DNA of 64,000 nt from Maribacter sp. PR1 (GTDB taxonomy: Bacteria; Bacteroidota; Bacteroidia; Flavobacteriales; Flavobacteriaceae). Location of the stretch: the NCBI RefSeq assembly GCF_028464145.1, contig NZ_JAQPCG010000005.1:62001-126000 (forward strand), written 5' to 3'. Below, in pieces: positions 55,221 through 63,605 of this stretch (position 1 is its first letter; each line of letters begins with the position of its first letter). The translations under genes were made by a program, and so were the position numbers. The notes under the pieces are model-generated. The model saw only the letters and a program-made list of their open reading frames with translations. It was not told the DNA's origin and searched no databases.

Positions 55221-55433
55221 TCAAGTTTTTGAGTCTGTTTTCTTTTTTCTAGGTGAAGCTAAGAGATTAAAAAACAAACCACCCATTAGACCACCATACA
55301 AGGTACTGTTCACCGGTTTAGAGGTGATGACACAGGTGCCGCTCACACAACCAATTTCTACATAATAAATATACCCGGCTATGGCACCAATACCTATACC
55401 TAATAGTGTGGGAGTTATACTCCTTTTAGTCAT
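55221..55433 (-). CDS. DUF6132-type small membrane protein
   Basis: From the ATG at 55433 the product has 70 residues: helix TPTLLGIGIGAIAGYIYY, a loop with two Cys (EIGCVSGTCVITSKP), helix LYGGLMGGLFFNLLA and a Lys-rich tail. The two-helix Cys-loop layout is the DUF6132 pattern seen beside sulfur and redox genes in Bacteroidota. It lies between the SQR-like gene and the TolC operon. Function is unknown; the Cys pair may handle a sulfur species. A longer reading from 55502 adds Trp-rich residues without family support. Confidence 0.72.
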   Translation of the reverse strand: MTKRSITPTLLGIGIGAIAGYIYYVEIGCVSGTCVITSKPVNSTLYGGLMGGLFFNLLASPRKKKTDSKT

Positions 55434-55604
55434 GGTGTAGTTGTTTTTCGGGTTCCACCATGACCACCAGCTACAATTACCAATATCCTTAAACTCAACC
55501 AAATGAACTTAAAAAATTGGATTACAGGGTTCATCATAAAAAAACGCTTAGATTTTGATATTCGTTGTGTCATACTATCTGATTTTTAGTTTGCCTCTGT
55601 TATT

Positions 55605-57059
55605 TCATTCTGGAATGAGCCACCAGAAAGGTTTCATTTTCGCTTTGTAGAGAAAGGCATAGTGCAAGGCCATTTTTAACCAATGCCCTGCCAAACCGAT
55701 TTCACCAAACGTTTTACTTAATTGCCTTCCCTGGGTGTCTGGATACTTTTTATAATCTGGTACAATAGGAAAGGTAGTAATGCTTATTCCGCTTCCTTTG
55801 GTCATACCATATCCCGCTGATGCGATACAGGCAGCACCCATATTTCCCATAGATCCTTTGTGATGTAATTCTTTTTTACCATTAATGATGTCAATAATAT
55901 TATCCGCTACCAATTTGGCGGTTATTCCAGAGGGCATACCGGTCCTTGGCGGAGAAGGTGAAATGGAAGTTCCATTTTTACTAACTCTAGGTTTTGAAAT
56001 GGCATGCGGAGGAGCAAACGCAATGCCCGGAGCGAATATATTTTTATACGATGGATTTTGATAGGTTTCTGGCCAATCTTGGACACTCCATTCTTCATAT
56101 GGCTTTGGGGTATAATCTGCATCTACGATCATAAAACCCTTAAAAAGCTTATCTGTGATATCCTTTTCTTCTTTATCAAACGCCCTAAAACCATGCCCCG
56201 AAAATGCGGGAATCAACATGGCAAAATCATACGTTTCAGAAAGATACTCACCCTCCAGGTTTTCATAGTAAGCAATGCCGTCTTCAATTTTATTGACTCC
56301 GGCGCCAATGATCCATTTAATTCCACGGTCCTCAAAAACCATTTCTACCATTTCGCTTGATTTCATGATATTGCTACCATAACTCATAAGCATACCGTCC
56401 ATACCAAAATCACCTAATTTAGGTTCGTTGGCAATCCATACGATTTCTGCTTTATCACGTACCTTATGACGTCTTAGCTCTTGTTCAACATTTAAAATAT
56501 ATTCAAAGGCGGCCCCTTGGCAGGTAGATTTTGCATGTCCGGTTCCAATTAAGATTTTGGCTTTTTTACCTTTTTTCATTTGTTGAATAAGGTCATCCAA
56601 TGCATGCCATGCATGTTCTGCATGCGAATACGTGCAAACGGAATATGCTTTGTTGGTGCCAGGGTTTAGTCCTTCGGTCATATCAAAAGCTAGCTTTGGA
56701 CCGGTAGCATTTATCAAATAGTCGTAAGTTACCTTTTCTTTTTGTCCTTTTTGTTCGCCAACTACATATTCAATGCTTACAAAGGGTTTGTGGGTTTCCT
56801 TGTCGCCTTCAGGATAAAAGGTCGTTACCTTAGCTTGTTTATAGCCAATACCTTTCTTGTTGTATAAGGGTTCTAGCGGAAATAAAATCTCCTTAGATTT
56901 CATTCTACCGATACCCACCCAAATATTGGATGGTATCCATTGGTAATTGCTATTTGGAGATACAACTACTACCTCTTGTTCTTTTGATAATTTACGGCGA
57001 AGATGGGCTGCGGCCACATGGCCTGCAATACCAGCTCCCAATACGACTATTTTGGACAT
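55605..57059 (-). CDS. Sulfide:quinone oxidoreductase-like flavoprotein
   Basis: The 484-residue protein is a two-dinucleotide-binding flavoprotein: KIVVLGAGIAGHVAAAHLRRKL at the N terminus, DYLINATGPKLAF after the first domain, and Cys residues in ILIGTGHAKSTCQGAAFEYI and MGAACIASAGYGMTKGSG. It has a hydrophobic, basic C terminus (HWLKMALHYAFLYKAKMKPFWW) suited to membrane binding. SQR oxidises sulfide to polysulfide or persulfide and passes electrons to quinone. Type II NADH dehydrogenase is the alternative; the Cys residues and the sulfur-related neighbours favour SQR. Confidence 0.85.
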   Translation of the reverse strand: MSKIVVLGAGIAGHVAAAHLRRKLSKEQEVVVVSPNSNYQWIPSNIWVGIGRMKSKEILFPLEPLYNKKGIGYKQAKVTTFYPEGDKETHKPFVSIEYVVGEQKGQKEKVTYDYLINATGPKLAFDMTEGLNPGTNKAYSVCTYSHAEHAWHALDDLIQQMKKGKKAKILIGTGHAKSTCQGAAFEYILNVEQELRRHKVRDKAEIVWIANEPKLGDFGMDGMLMSYGSNIMKSSEMVEMVFEDRGIKWIIGAGVNKIEDGIAYYENLEGEYLSETYDFAMLIPAFSGHGFRAFDKEEKDITDKLFKGFMIVDADYTPKPYEEWSVQDWPETYQNPSYKNIFAPGIAFAPPHAISKPRVSKNGTSISPSPPRTGMPSGITAKLVADNIIDIINGKKELHHKGSMGNMGAACIASAGYGMTKGSGISITTFPIVPDYKKYPDTQGRQLSKTFGEIGLAGHWLKMALHYAFLYKAKMKPFWWLIPE

Positions 57060-57615
57060 TTTATTTGATTTTCGAATACATCTAATACACGAAATATATT
57101 TTATACATGTGGCTAGTCATGTAATCTTAGACCTATCCCTTCCCGTAAATTTCAGGATTATCATTAAGGTGTACAGCAACTTATGTTACAGAGGACATTG
57201 TTTTTTTAAGGAAGTTTTTAAATAGGTAATCAAGTTCCCCATGCCCTCTATCATCTACTTTACCAGTGAAATCCAGGGGCTGAAAGTATATGTATATGGT
57301 GAGCATGTCGAGGGCAAAAAAAATAAACCTTAACCTATTATAGTCCATATTCCGGCAACTTAACAAAGCAAATAAGGTTGTTTAATTAATTTTGAAACAA
57401 TCGTAGGATGTAATTAAACCCGGATTGTGCACTAGAAAAGCTGTTACAGCTAAAAATTGCTTCAAAATAAAACGCTACGCTGTGTTTTCAATTTCACCAT
57501 AGCGGTGCTATGCTAAAATTTCCAAACCACTTTATTTTATTGTGCTTTTTACCTTCACAACGCTCCCCTAATGCATATTCCGGGTTAACCGAAGGTATTA
57601 AGAATCCCAACCAAT
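57060..57615. other. 556-bp intergenic region upstream of the SQR-like gene
   Basis: It contains an inverted repeat TACATG-N8-CATGTA at 57104-57123, a CRP/FNR-type site at 57175-57190, and further right a hairpin CATAGC-GGT-GCTATG (57498-57512) in a stretch that looks repeat-derived. A 61-codon frame at 57181-57366 on the minus strand has no supporting feature. I see no RNA gene. Confidence 0.5.
57175..57190 (-). promoter_or_regulatory. CRP/FNR-type site upstream of the SQR-like gene (weaker)
   Basis: AGCAACTTATGTTACA matches TGTAAC-N4-GTTACA with two changes in the left arm. It is 123 bp from the start codon and no TAnnTTTG element lies at the usual 33-bp distance, so this member is less certain. 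Confidence 0.45.
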
Positions 57616-58935
57616 TTATTGCGAGCACTTTCGGGCATCCTTATTCAAAATATCCGTTTTCACAAAATCATTTTTTAATAAAGGATTCCATTCAAAATCG
57701 GTTAGTTCGGCTACCGTAAAAATAGTTTTTGGGTCCGTCCGTAGAAGCTTCTCTGAAAAATCATCTTCCATAGCTTTTAGACCCTCCAACTCACAGGAAT
57801 TTAGCTCGCCTTTTATGGCTTTAGTACCAAGGAGATTAATCGATTCTGGTTTGACGCCCTGGTTCATCCGTACAACAACCGTTTTGCCATTGTCGATACG
57901 TTGTACCGTAAATAATCCGTCGAAGTCTTCGGAAATATAAAAGGAATTGTATTGGTAGCGACCGCCAGTAAGATATACGGCAGCATCGGTCAAACAGGGA
58001 GAAGGCTTACTTACAATTCGGGTATTGGTACGGTCGATAATGCCATCAGGGTAGAGTATTAATAGAGCTTCTTGCAAGGCTAAATGACCTACGACCAAGC
58101 CATCGCAAAGATGGCCATGTAACTTTGCCAAATCGTTCAGTTCCACTTTTTGGATATTGCCCAACCGACCTTTGGAGAAGTCAGTATCATTTACGCGAAA
58201 TCCTGTTTTATAGCTTTTTGGTCTTACTGGAAGAAAAAGCGTAAGGGCCTTTACTGCTGTATTTATTTTATCCAAGTGTCCCATAAAAGTTTGGTCACTG
58301 CTTAAATAATGCACGTGGATGTAACTTTTCGAAGATGTGAAAATGCCTTGGTGCTTTTCGGAATAAAACCCCAATAGGGAACCACTACTATTGTTAAATA
58401 AAAATACTTGTTGCTTGAAATCCTCTCGATAGCCCTCTACATCGGCACTTCTCGGTGTTACGATATGGGTGGTTAAGGAATCAAAGCTCCCGATGATTTT
58501 AAAAGGGAAGGGCTCCTTGGTATCATAGCCGTTTTTCTGTGCAATGGTTGCCACTTTGTTCTGGATATCCTCCAATGCTGTAATATCTCCGGAAAGTTCA
58601 AATGCCTCCCATTCCGAAACATTGGCGTATACAAAAAAAGGAGAGCGTATATCCCAACTCTGACCAACTACCGATTTTCCTTTCTCCAAAGCGGAAGCAT
58701 AAAAAGGTTTTCCGTTAAAGACCATTATTTCCCCCTTCATTCGGTCGTAGGGCCCTATGCCAAAAAGGTGTGATTTGTCGGGTAGGGTGTCTAGCCAAAC
58801 CTGTGTCTGAAAGTTGTTCTTTCCCATCTCGTTCATAGCGCCGACGGTATAGACCTTACCGGATTGTTGTGCAAAACCAACTTGGGTTACTAATGCGATA
58901 AACAGGAGTGCAGCGTAAAGTTTCAATAGTTTCAT
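57616..58935 (-). CDS. Secreted fusion of an acetolactate-decarboxylase-like and an FmdE-like domain
   Basis: From the ATG at 58935 the product has 439 residues and a signal peptide (cleavage near FAQ). Residues about 28-235 match the alpha-acetolactate decarboxylase fold: Glu69 in MKGEIMVFNGKPF and the zinc-binding His207, His209 and His220 with the family spacing (HVH, then His 11 residues on, in YLSSDQTFMGH). Residues about 265-410 match FmdE: HGHLCDG (His273, His275, Cys277) and a second Cys314 in KPSPCLTDA. FmdE domains bind metal through this motif. The joint product has no known function; it ends the arsR operon, 17 bases after the permease. The reaction cannot be predicted safely. Confidence 0.85.
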   Translation of the reverse strand: MKLLKLYAALLFIALVTQVGFAQQSGKVYTVGAMNEMGKNNFQTQVWLDTLPDKSHLFGIGPYDRMKGEIMVFNGKPFYASALEKGKSVVGQSWDIRSPFFVYANVSEWEAFELSGDITALEDIQNKVATIAQKNGYDTKEPFPFKIIGSFDSLTTHIVTPRSADVEGYREDFKQQVFLFNNSSGSLLGFYSEKHQGIFTSSKSYIHVHYLSSDQTFMGHLDKINTAVKALTLFLPVRPKSYKTGFRVNDTDFSKGRLGNIQKVELNDLAKLHGHLCDGLVVGHLALQEALLILYPDGIIDRTNTRIVSKPSPCLTDAAVYLTGGRYQYNSFYISEDFDGLFTVQRIDNGKTVVVRMNQGVKPESINLLGTKAIKGELNSCELEGLKAMEDDFSEKLLRTDPKTIFTVAELTDFEWNPLLKNDFVKTDILNKDARKCSQ

Positions 58936-58952
58936 CAATTATATTTTAAATG

Positions 58953-59930
58953 TTACAAGATTAGATTAAAGAGGTATCCCGAAATAATGATACATAGGGT
59001 GACCACGCCGAAAAAGATGCCTATGAGTTTTATCGACATCACTTTTTTTAACAACATCGCCTCGGGCAGTGAAAGTCCGACAACACCCATCATAAAGGCG
59101 ATTGCAGTGCCCAAGGGAATTCCCTTGGCCACCAATACCTGAACTACGGGAAGTATTCCCGAAGCATTGGAGTACATAGGTATGGCAAGGATTGTGGCTA
59201 TGGGCACGGCGAACAAATTCTCTTTGTTCATGTATTGCTCAAAGAAGCCTTCGGGAATATAGCCGTGCATCAATCCCCCGATTGCGATTCCTACGATGAC
59301 ATAAGGTATGATACCTTTCAATATTTTGATTACCTCCCGCCAGATAACCGGTAGTCGCTCTGTAAAGGTCTTTTTTTCCGCTTGAAAGGTATCCTGTTCC
59401 CTTTGGGCGTTGGCCAGAACCTCTTTAACCCATGGAGTCAGTAAATGCTCCAGATTCAGTTTTTGAAGGATAGCCCCGGAGAAAGTTCCTAGAAGTACAC
59501 CGCTAATTACATAAAGTACCGTGGTTTTCATTCCGAATAGACCTATGAAAAGACCGATAGCCACTTCATTGACCAACGGGGAGGTTATCAAGAAAGCAAA
59601 GGTTACCCCAAGAGGTATGCCACCTCTTACGAAGCCGATAAACAAGGGGACCGATGAACACGAACAGAATGGGGTTACCACTCCAAATGCACTGGCCATC
59701 AGGTATTCCAAGCCATACAATTTATTTCTTGAGAGGTAGTTTTTGACTTTATCTATAGGGAAATAGCTATTGACAATCCCCATAAAAAAAATGACGACAA
59801 AGAGAAGGATAAGAATCTTGGCACTATCGTAAATAAAGAAATTCAGGGCCTCTGCCAAATGACTTTTGGCCTGCATGTTTAAAACATCATATACCAACCA
59901 ATCGGCTATATGTTGGACCCAATCAAACAT
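58953..59930 (-). CDS. Permease of the DUF318/UPF0718 (ArsP/SO_0444) family
   Basis: From the ATG at 59930 the product has 325 residues and about eight membrane helices in two halves (ASAFGVVTPFCSCSSVPLFIGFVRGGIPLGVTFAFL and MYSNASGILPVVQVLVAKGIPLGTAIAFMMG). The PFCSCSSVPLF Cys motif is the hallmark of this family, whose members export trivalent methylarsenicals or are linked to copper/zinc handling. Its start overlaps the end of the OsmC gene by 8 bases (20 if an upstream TTG is used). Substrate here is unknown; a thiol or metalloid compound is plausible. Confidence 0.88.
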   Translation of the reverse strand: MFDWVQHIADWLVYDVLNMQAKSHLAEALNFFIYDSAKILILLFVVIFFMGIVNSYFPIDKVKNYLSRNKLYGLEYLMASAFGVVTPFCSCSSVPLFIGFVRGGIPLGVTFAFLITSPLVNEVAIGLFIGLFGMKTTVLYVISGVLLGTFSGAILQKLNLEHLLTPWVKEVLANAQREQDTFQAEKKTFTERLPVIWREVIKILKGIIPYVIVGIAIGGLMHGYIPEGFFEQYMNKENLFAVPIATILAIPMYSNASGILPVVQVLVAKGIPLGTAIAFMMGVVGLSLPEAMLLKKVMSIKLIGIFFGVVTLCIIISGYLFNLIL

Positions 59931-60333
59931 TTTTACGGACAACGATATTGCCGGATATTTCGCAAATTTGTTTAACGGTATTGTAGATTGTTCCGAACTT
60001 TTCGATATTCTTCTTCAAAAGGGCGCTATTCAATTTTTCGTCCTGTGTATAAATGGTCAGTTCGTAGGTCAGATAATCCATTCTTGGTGGGTTTTCAAGA
60101 CGTTTGGCACGTACCTCGAGTTCGGCTTTTTCATAACCGAAGCGCATCATTCCCGAAAAGCGTTCCACATTTTTCAAGATACAGGCTGCAAAAGATCCTA
60201 AAAATAGCTCGGCCGGATTTGGGAGGGTTGCCGATGTTTTTTCGGTAGTACCAAAGCCGATGTGAGATTGCTTCACATGAATCATGGCATCATTGGCCGC
60301 TTCGGATACTGCATTAATGGAATAGTTCATCAT
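59923..60333 (-). CDS. OsmC-family protein
   Basis: The 136-residue protein has the OsmC fold (FGTTEKTSATLPNPAELFLGSFAACILKNVERFSGMMRFGYEKAELEVRAKR) with one Cys, Cys51 in FAACILKN, at the usual active position; the second peroxidatic Cys of true OsmC/Ohr is not obvious near the C terminus except in VKQICEISG. Family members reduce organic hydroperoxides or bind persulfides and thiols. It is coupled to the permease downstream and lies 6 bases after the thioredoxin-like gene. Confidence 0.88.
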   Translation of the reverse strand: MMNYSINAVSEAANDAMIHVKQSHIGFGTTEKTSATLPNPAELFLGSFAACILKNVERFSGMMRFGYEKAELEVRAKRLENPPRMDYLTYELTIYTQDEKLNSALLKKNIEKFGTIYNTVKQICEISGNIVVRKNV

Positions 60334-60339
60334 ATGGGT

Positions 60340-60579
60340 CTAGTTCTTTAAAAAATCCAATACCTCTGCTTTGGTAGGTACTCTACCCTTTAAAACAATC
60401 TCTTCATTGACAACCAATGCAGGGGTGGACATTACATTGTACTTCATTATTTCTATGATGTCCTCTACTTTTTCAATGGTAGCATCAATGTTATTTTCCC
60501 TTATAACATCTTTTACCACACCGGTCATTGATTTGCACTTTTGACAACCTGTTCCTAAAATCTTAATTATTTTGGTCAT
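60340..60579 (-). CDS. Small thioredoxin-like (redox-active disulfide) protein
   Basis: From the ATG at 60579 the product has 79 residues, starting KIIKILGTGCQKCKSMTGVV with the CxxC active site and the cis-Pro region STPALVVNEEIVLKGRVPT. It is the TM0996-type mini-thioredoxin that often accompanies DUF318 permeases and ArsR regulators. It probably passes electrons or bound metal/thiol to a neighbour. An in-frame start at 60603 would lie inside an ArsR-type palindrome and is less likely. Confidence 0.9.
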   Translation of the reverse strand: MTKIIKILGTGCQKCKSMTGVVKDVIRENNIDATIEKVEDIIEIMKYNVMSTPALVVNEEIVLKGRVPTKAEVLDFLKN

Positions 60580-60592
60580 AGTATTTAAATTG

Positions 60593-60614
60593 TTTATCGC
60601 CAATAGACGATAAG
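60593..60614 (-). promoter_or_regulatory. ArsR-type operator 2, between arsR and the thioredoxin gene
   Basis: TTTATCG and CGATAAG are separated by 8 bases, matching operator 1 before arsR including most of the spacer (CCAATAGA against CAAATATA). It begins 14 bases upstream of the thioredoxin start. Confidence 0.65.
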
Positions 60615-60630
60615 ATTTTTAAAAATAATA

Positions 60631-60936
60631 TCAATCAAAAAATTGGTTGAACAAGGTTTTTGCAATCTTCCAGTTTTCTTGATTGATACAGTACTTTATT
60701 TTTGGCGGTTTTAATTCTCCTTGAATTAAACCTGCATTTTTTAATTCTTTTAAATGCTGTGAAATCGTTGATTGGGAAATGGGTAAGATATCGACCAAAT
60801 CTCCGGTAAAACAACAGGATTGATTTTCAAGATGTTTTAAAATGGCAATACGTGTGGGATGCCCCAGAGCTTTTGCAAATTTTGCCAAAGCTTCGGTATC
60901 TTCTTTATAATCTATTTGTTCTAAACTTCTTTTCAT
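60631..60936 (-). CDS. ArsR/SmtB-family transcriptional regulator
   Basis: The 101-residue protein has the winged-helix fold of ArsR: KFAKALGHPTRIAILKHLENQSCCFTGDLVDILPISQSTISQHLKELKNAGLIQGE. A Cys pair (Cys41-Cys42) lies in the position between helix 3 and 4 where ArsR/BigR-type sensors bind metal(loid)s or form disulfides and polysulfides. It heads the operon arsR-trx-osmC-permease-ALDC/FmdE and is flanked by two copies of its probable operator. Confidence 0.92.
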   Translation of the reverse strand: MKRSLEQIDYKEDTEALAKFAKALGHPTRIAILKHLENQSCCFTGDLVDILPISQSTISQHLKELKNAGLIQGELKPPKIKYCINQENWKIAKTLFNQFFD

Positions 60937-60940
60937 ATTG

Positions 60941-60962
60941 CTTATCGCAAATATACGATAAG
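60941..60962 (-). promoter_or_regulatory. ArsR-type operator 1 enclosing the -7 element
   Basis: The perfect arms CTTATCG (60941-60947) and CGATAAG (60956-60962) enclose CAAATATA, which on the minus strand is TATATTTG, a full TAnnTTTG element. Repressor bound here would cover the -7 element. It lies 4 bases before the arsR start codon. Confidence 0.78.
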
Positions 60963-60976
60963 AATTAGAGTCCGAA

Positions 60977-60992
60977 TGTGACTTCTGTCACA
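60977..60992 (-). promoter_or_regulatory. CRP/FNR-type site, arsR promoter
   Basis: TGTGACTTCTGTCACA is a perfect TGTGAC-N4-GTCACA palindrome whose centre is 33 bp upstream of the TATATTTG centre. Confidence 0.68.
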
Positions 60993-61154
60993 TTTGCCAG
61001 ATTTTAAACGAATACTTATTTTAACTTCCAAGGGAAATATTACCACTAATATGACAACATATTTTACCTAGTATAAAATTCTCAAAAAGATTATAGTCTT
61101 TATTTTGGGCCTTTATAATGCTAGTCTAAGAGGTATACAACAAAAGAAGTTTGA

Positions 61155-62192
61155 TTAATAACTGGTGTCATCTAATTTAACCTTGCCATGAAAGGTTTTA
61201 TACAAAAAGAGAAAATAGCCTGCCAAAAGTGGCGCCCCTATTACCACAATAGTCAACATAATACCCAGTGATTTCTGTGATGATGCAGCGTTGTAGATGG
61301 TTACACTATATGCTGGGTCAATAGTGGAAGGCAACAAAACCGGATAAAGTTGAAAAGCGACCAACATCAGTAAAAAAGCCATGGTCAATGAAGAAAATAC
61401 CAAGGCCTGCGCGTATTTCTTTTTGGAAACAAGTCTCGGTACATTGGCAACGGCTAAAAAGGCCAGGACTGGCAGAACAAAGAACAAAGGCTGTTCTTTA
61501 AATTTATCCGTTACCCCATGTATGAATATAAGCGTATACAAAGAGGTTACGGCAAAACTTATAATAAAAAAAATCATCCCTCTTTTTAACAAGAAAGTTA
61601 ATCTTGCATGTAAACGGCCCTCCGTTTTTAATAACAAGAAAATAGCACCTTGGGTCATAAAAATGGAAAGCGTAGTTAAGCCAACCATAATAGCGTACGG
61701 GCTCAAAAAAGAAAAGAAAATACCGCCCCGATAGCTATAGTTTTCTCCTATTTCAAAACCTTGTAATATATTGCCTAGCACAACACCTAATAAAAAGGCT
61801 ATAAGTGTATTGGAAGTAAAATATAGGATATCCCAAGTCTTCCGCCACCATTTCATTTCTTCCGCACTTCTAAATTTTATGGCAGCTGACCGTAAAACCA
61901 AAAGCATTAAGAACAGCATAAAAGGAATATACATGGTGGATAACATAGTAGCATACATTACAGGAAATCCTGCAAAGAGTGCCCCGCCACCAATGATGAG
62001 CCATACCTGATTAGCATCCCATAAAGGTCCTATAGCGTTAATGGAGATACGACGACTTAAGTCTTTTCTGAAAAATATATGCCATGCCCCAGCACCATAA
62101 TCGAAGCCTTCTAAAATAGCGTAGCCTGAAAATAATAATCCGACCACGAAGTACCAAAGTGTTGGGTAATCTACCCCTAAAAAAGTTTCCAT
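61155..62192 (-). CDS. cydB: Cytochrome bd oxidase subunit II
   Basis: CydB is the second core subunit of the cytochrome bd quinol oxidase, which reduces oxygen to water with high affinity and resists sulfide. The 345-residue protein has the N-terminal LWYFVVGLLFSGYAILEGFDYGAGAWHIF segment, GPLWDANQVWLIIGGGALFAGFP and about eight membrane helices. It follows cydA by 9 bases, and both share the cydA promoter. Confidence 0.95.
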   Translation of the reverse strand: METFLGVDYPTLWYFVVGLLFSGYAILEGFDYGAGAWHIFFRKDLSRRISINAIGPLWDANQVWLIIGGGALFAGFPVMYATMLSTMYIPFMLFLMLLVLRSAAIKFRSAEEMKWWRKTWDILYFTSNTLIAFLLGVVLGNILQGFEIGENYSYRGGIFFSFLSPYAIMVGLTTLSIFMTQGAIFLLLKTEGRLHARLTFLLKRGMIFFIISFAVTSLYTLIFIHGVTDKFKEQPLFFVLPVLAFLAVANVPRLVSKKKYAQALVFSSLTMAFLLMLVAFQLYPVLLPSTIDPAYSVTIYNAASSQKSLGIMLTIVVIGAPLLAGYFLFLYKTFHGKVKLDDTSY

Positions 62193-62201
62193 AATTTGGT
62201 T

Positions 62202-63557
62202 TTAAACGTATTTCAAAAATTCATCCGGATTTTTAGCTTCGTCATATGGACCATGTTTTATCTTTTTGTTTACCGAATAGACAAATAACAGAAAGAGTAC
62301 TGCATAGACCACTAAAAACAATATCAGAGAAAATAATATTTGATTGGATGATACCTCTTGCGAAAATCCTTCGTTTGTTCGTAAATGGCCATATACGATC
62401 CAAGGTTGTCTACCCATTTCTGCCGCAAACCAACCTACTTGATTGGCTATTTGAGGTAAGAGTACGGAGAATGCAAAAATTCGCAGCAACCATTTTTTAT
62501 CGAACAGTTTTCCTTTCCACCATAAATAACTGGCATATAAAGTAAGACCTATCAAAAACATGCCGATTGAGACCATTATATGGTAAAATTGAAATACGGC
62601 ATTTACCTGACTTGGCCGATCTTCTTTTGGAAATGCGTTCAAGCCCGTAACTGGCTCTTGAAAGTCTTGATGTACCAAAAAAGATAATCCCCCTGGTACG
62701 CCTACTCCCGTTATTTCTTGGTTCTCATTATCCACCCATCCGAAGAGGTACATATTCGCTGGGCTATTTGACTCGTAATGCCCTTCCATAGCGGCCAATT
62801 TTGCTGGTTGATTTTCGGCAACACCGTCTGCCGAGCTATGCCCTGATATCAATTGCGTTAAAGCGATGACGGTTGCCACCCCTAAGGCTATTTTAAATGC
62901 CTTTTTCGAGATTTCCACATATCTCCCTTTCAGAAGGTAATAGGCATGTACACTTAATACTAAAAAGGCGCCCGATAGGAAAGCCCCTTGCCAAACATGT
63001 ATAATTCTATCGACACTTGACGGGTTAAATACCATTGCCCAAAAATCCGTGACCTCTGCTCTTGCGTTAAACCCTTCGCCAACGATATGATAACCAGCTG
63101 GCGTTTGTTGCCAACTATTGGCGACCACGATCCAAACGGCGGAAAACATGGAACCCAAAAACACCCCTATTGCCGAAATAAAATGCACCTTGGGCGATAC
63201 ACGGTTCCAACCAAATATTAATACCCCTAAAAAAGCACTTTCCAATCCAAATGCAAATAGGCCTTCAGCAGCTAAAGCGCTGCCGAAAATATCACCGACA
63301 TACCTTGAGTATACAGCCCAGTTGGTTCCAAACTCGAATTCCATTATAATCCCGGTGGCAACACCAATACCAAAGGTTATCGCAAAGATCTTTAACCAAA
63401 AACGCGTTAAAACCTCATAATGTTTATTTCCCGTTTTCAGGTACAACCCTTCCATGATGACCATGATTAGCCCAATTCCAATACTTAAGGGCGGATAGAT
63501 GTAATGAAAGGCTATTGTGAAGGCAAATTGTATTCGAGCGAGAATTTCTGTATCCAT
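62202..63557 (-). CDS. cydA: Cytochrome bd oxidase subunit I
   Basis: CydA binds the haems and quinol of cytochrome bd oxidase in the inner membrane. The 451-residue protein starts with the family's [20 protein letters not shown] (haem ligand His18, equal to E. coli His19) and has [26 protein letters not shown] and [16 protein letters not shown]. The length indicates a short quinol-binding loop. Its promoter has a TACCTTCG -7-like element and a GTAAC-N4-GTTAC site. Confidence 0.95.
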   Translation of the reverse strand: MDTEILARIQFAFTIAFHYIYPPLSIGIGLIMVIMEGLYLKTGNKHYEVLTRFWLKIFAITFGIGVATGIIMEFEFGTNWAVYSRYVGDIFGSALAAEGLFAFGLESAFLGVLIFGWNRVSPKVHFISAIGVFLGSMFSAVWIVVANSWQQTPAGYHIVGEGFNARAEVTDFWAMVFNPSSVDRIIHVWQGAFLSGAFLVLSVHAYYLLKGRYVEISKKAFKIALGVATVIALTQLISGHSSADGVAENQPAKLAAMEGHYESNSPANMYLFGWVDNENQEITGVGVPGGLSFLVHQDFQEPVTGLNAFPKEDRPSQVNAVFQFYHIMVSIGMFLIGLTLYASYLWWKGKLFDKKWLLRIFAFSVLLPQIANQVGWFAAEMGRQPWIVYGHLRTNEGFSQEVSSNQILFSLILFLVVYAVLFLLFVYSVNKKIKHGPYDEAKNPDEFLKYV

Positions 63558-63576
63558 AGCGTAAAAAAATTATATT

Positions 63577-63584
63577 CGAAGGTA
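63577..63584 (-). promoter_or_regulatory. -7-like element of the cydAB promoter
   Basis: The minus strand reads TACCTTCG, one change from TAnnTTTG, 19 bases before the ATG. Its centre is 33 bp from that of the palindrome at 63606-63621. Confidence 0.5.
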
Positions 63585-63605
63585 TTCCGTAAGGTATTAA
63601 AGCCA

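Noticed and set aside
55213-55245. Hairpin CAGACTCAA/TTGAGTCTG at the end of the DUF6132 gene
   Set aside because: It overlaps the coding end and its T-run is on the plus strand, where no gene ends; too uncertain to call a terminator.
57181-57366. 61-codon minus-strand frame upstream of the SQR-like gene
   Set aside because: It lies over the regulatory region, ends at the CRP/FNR-type site and shows no protein-like pattern.
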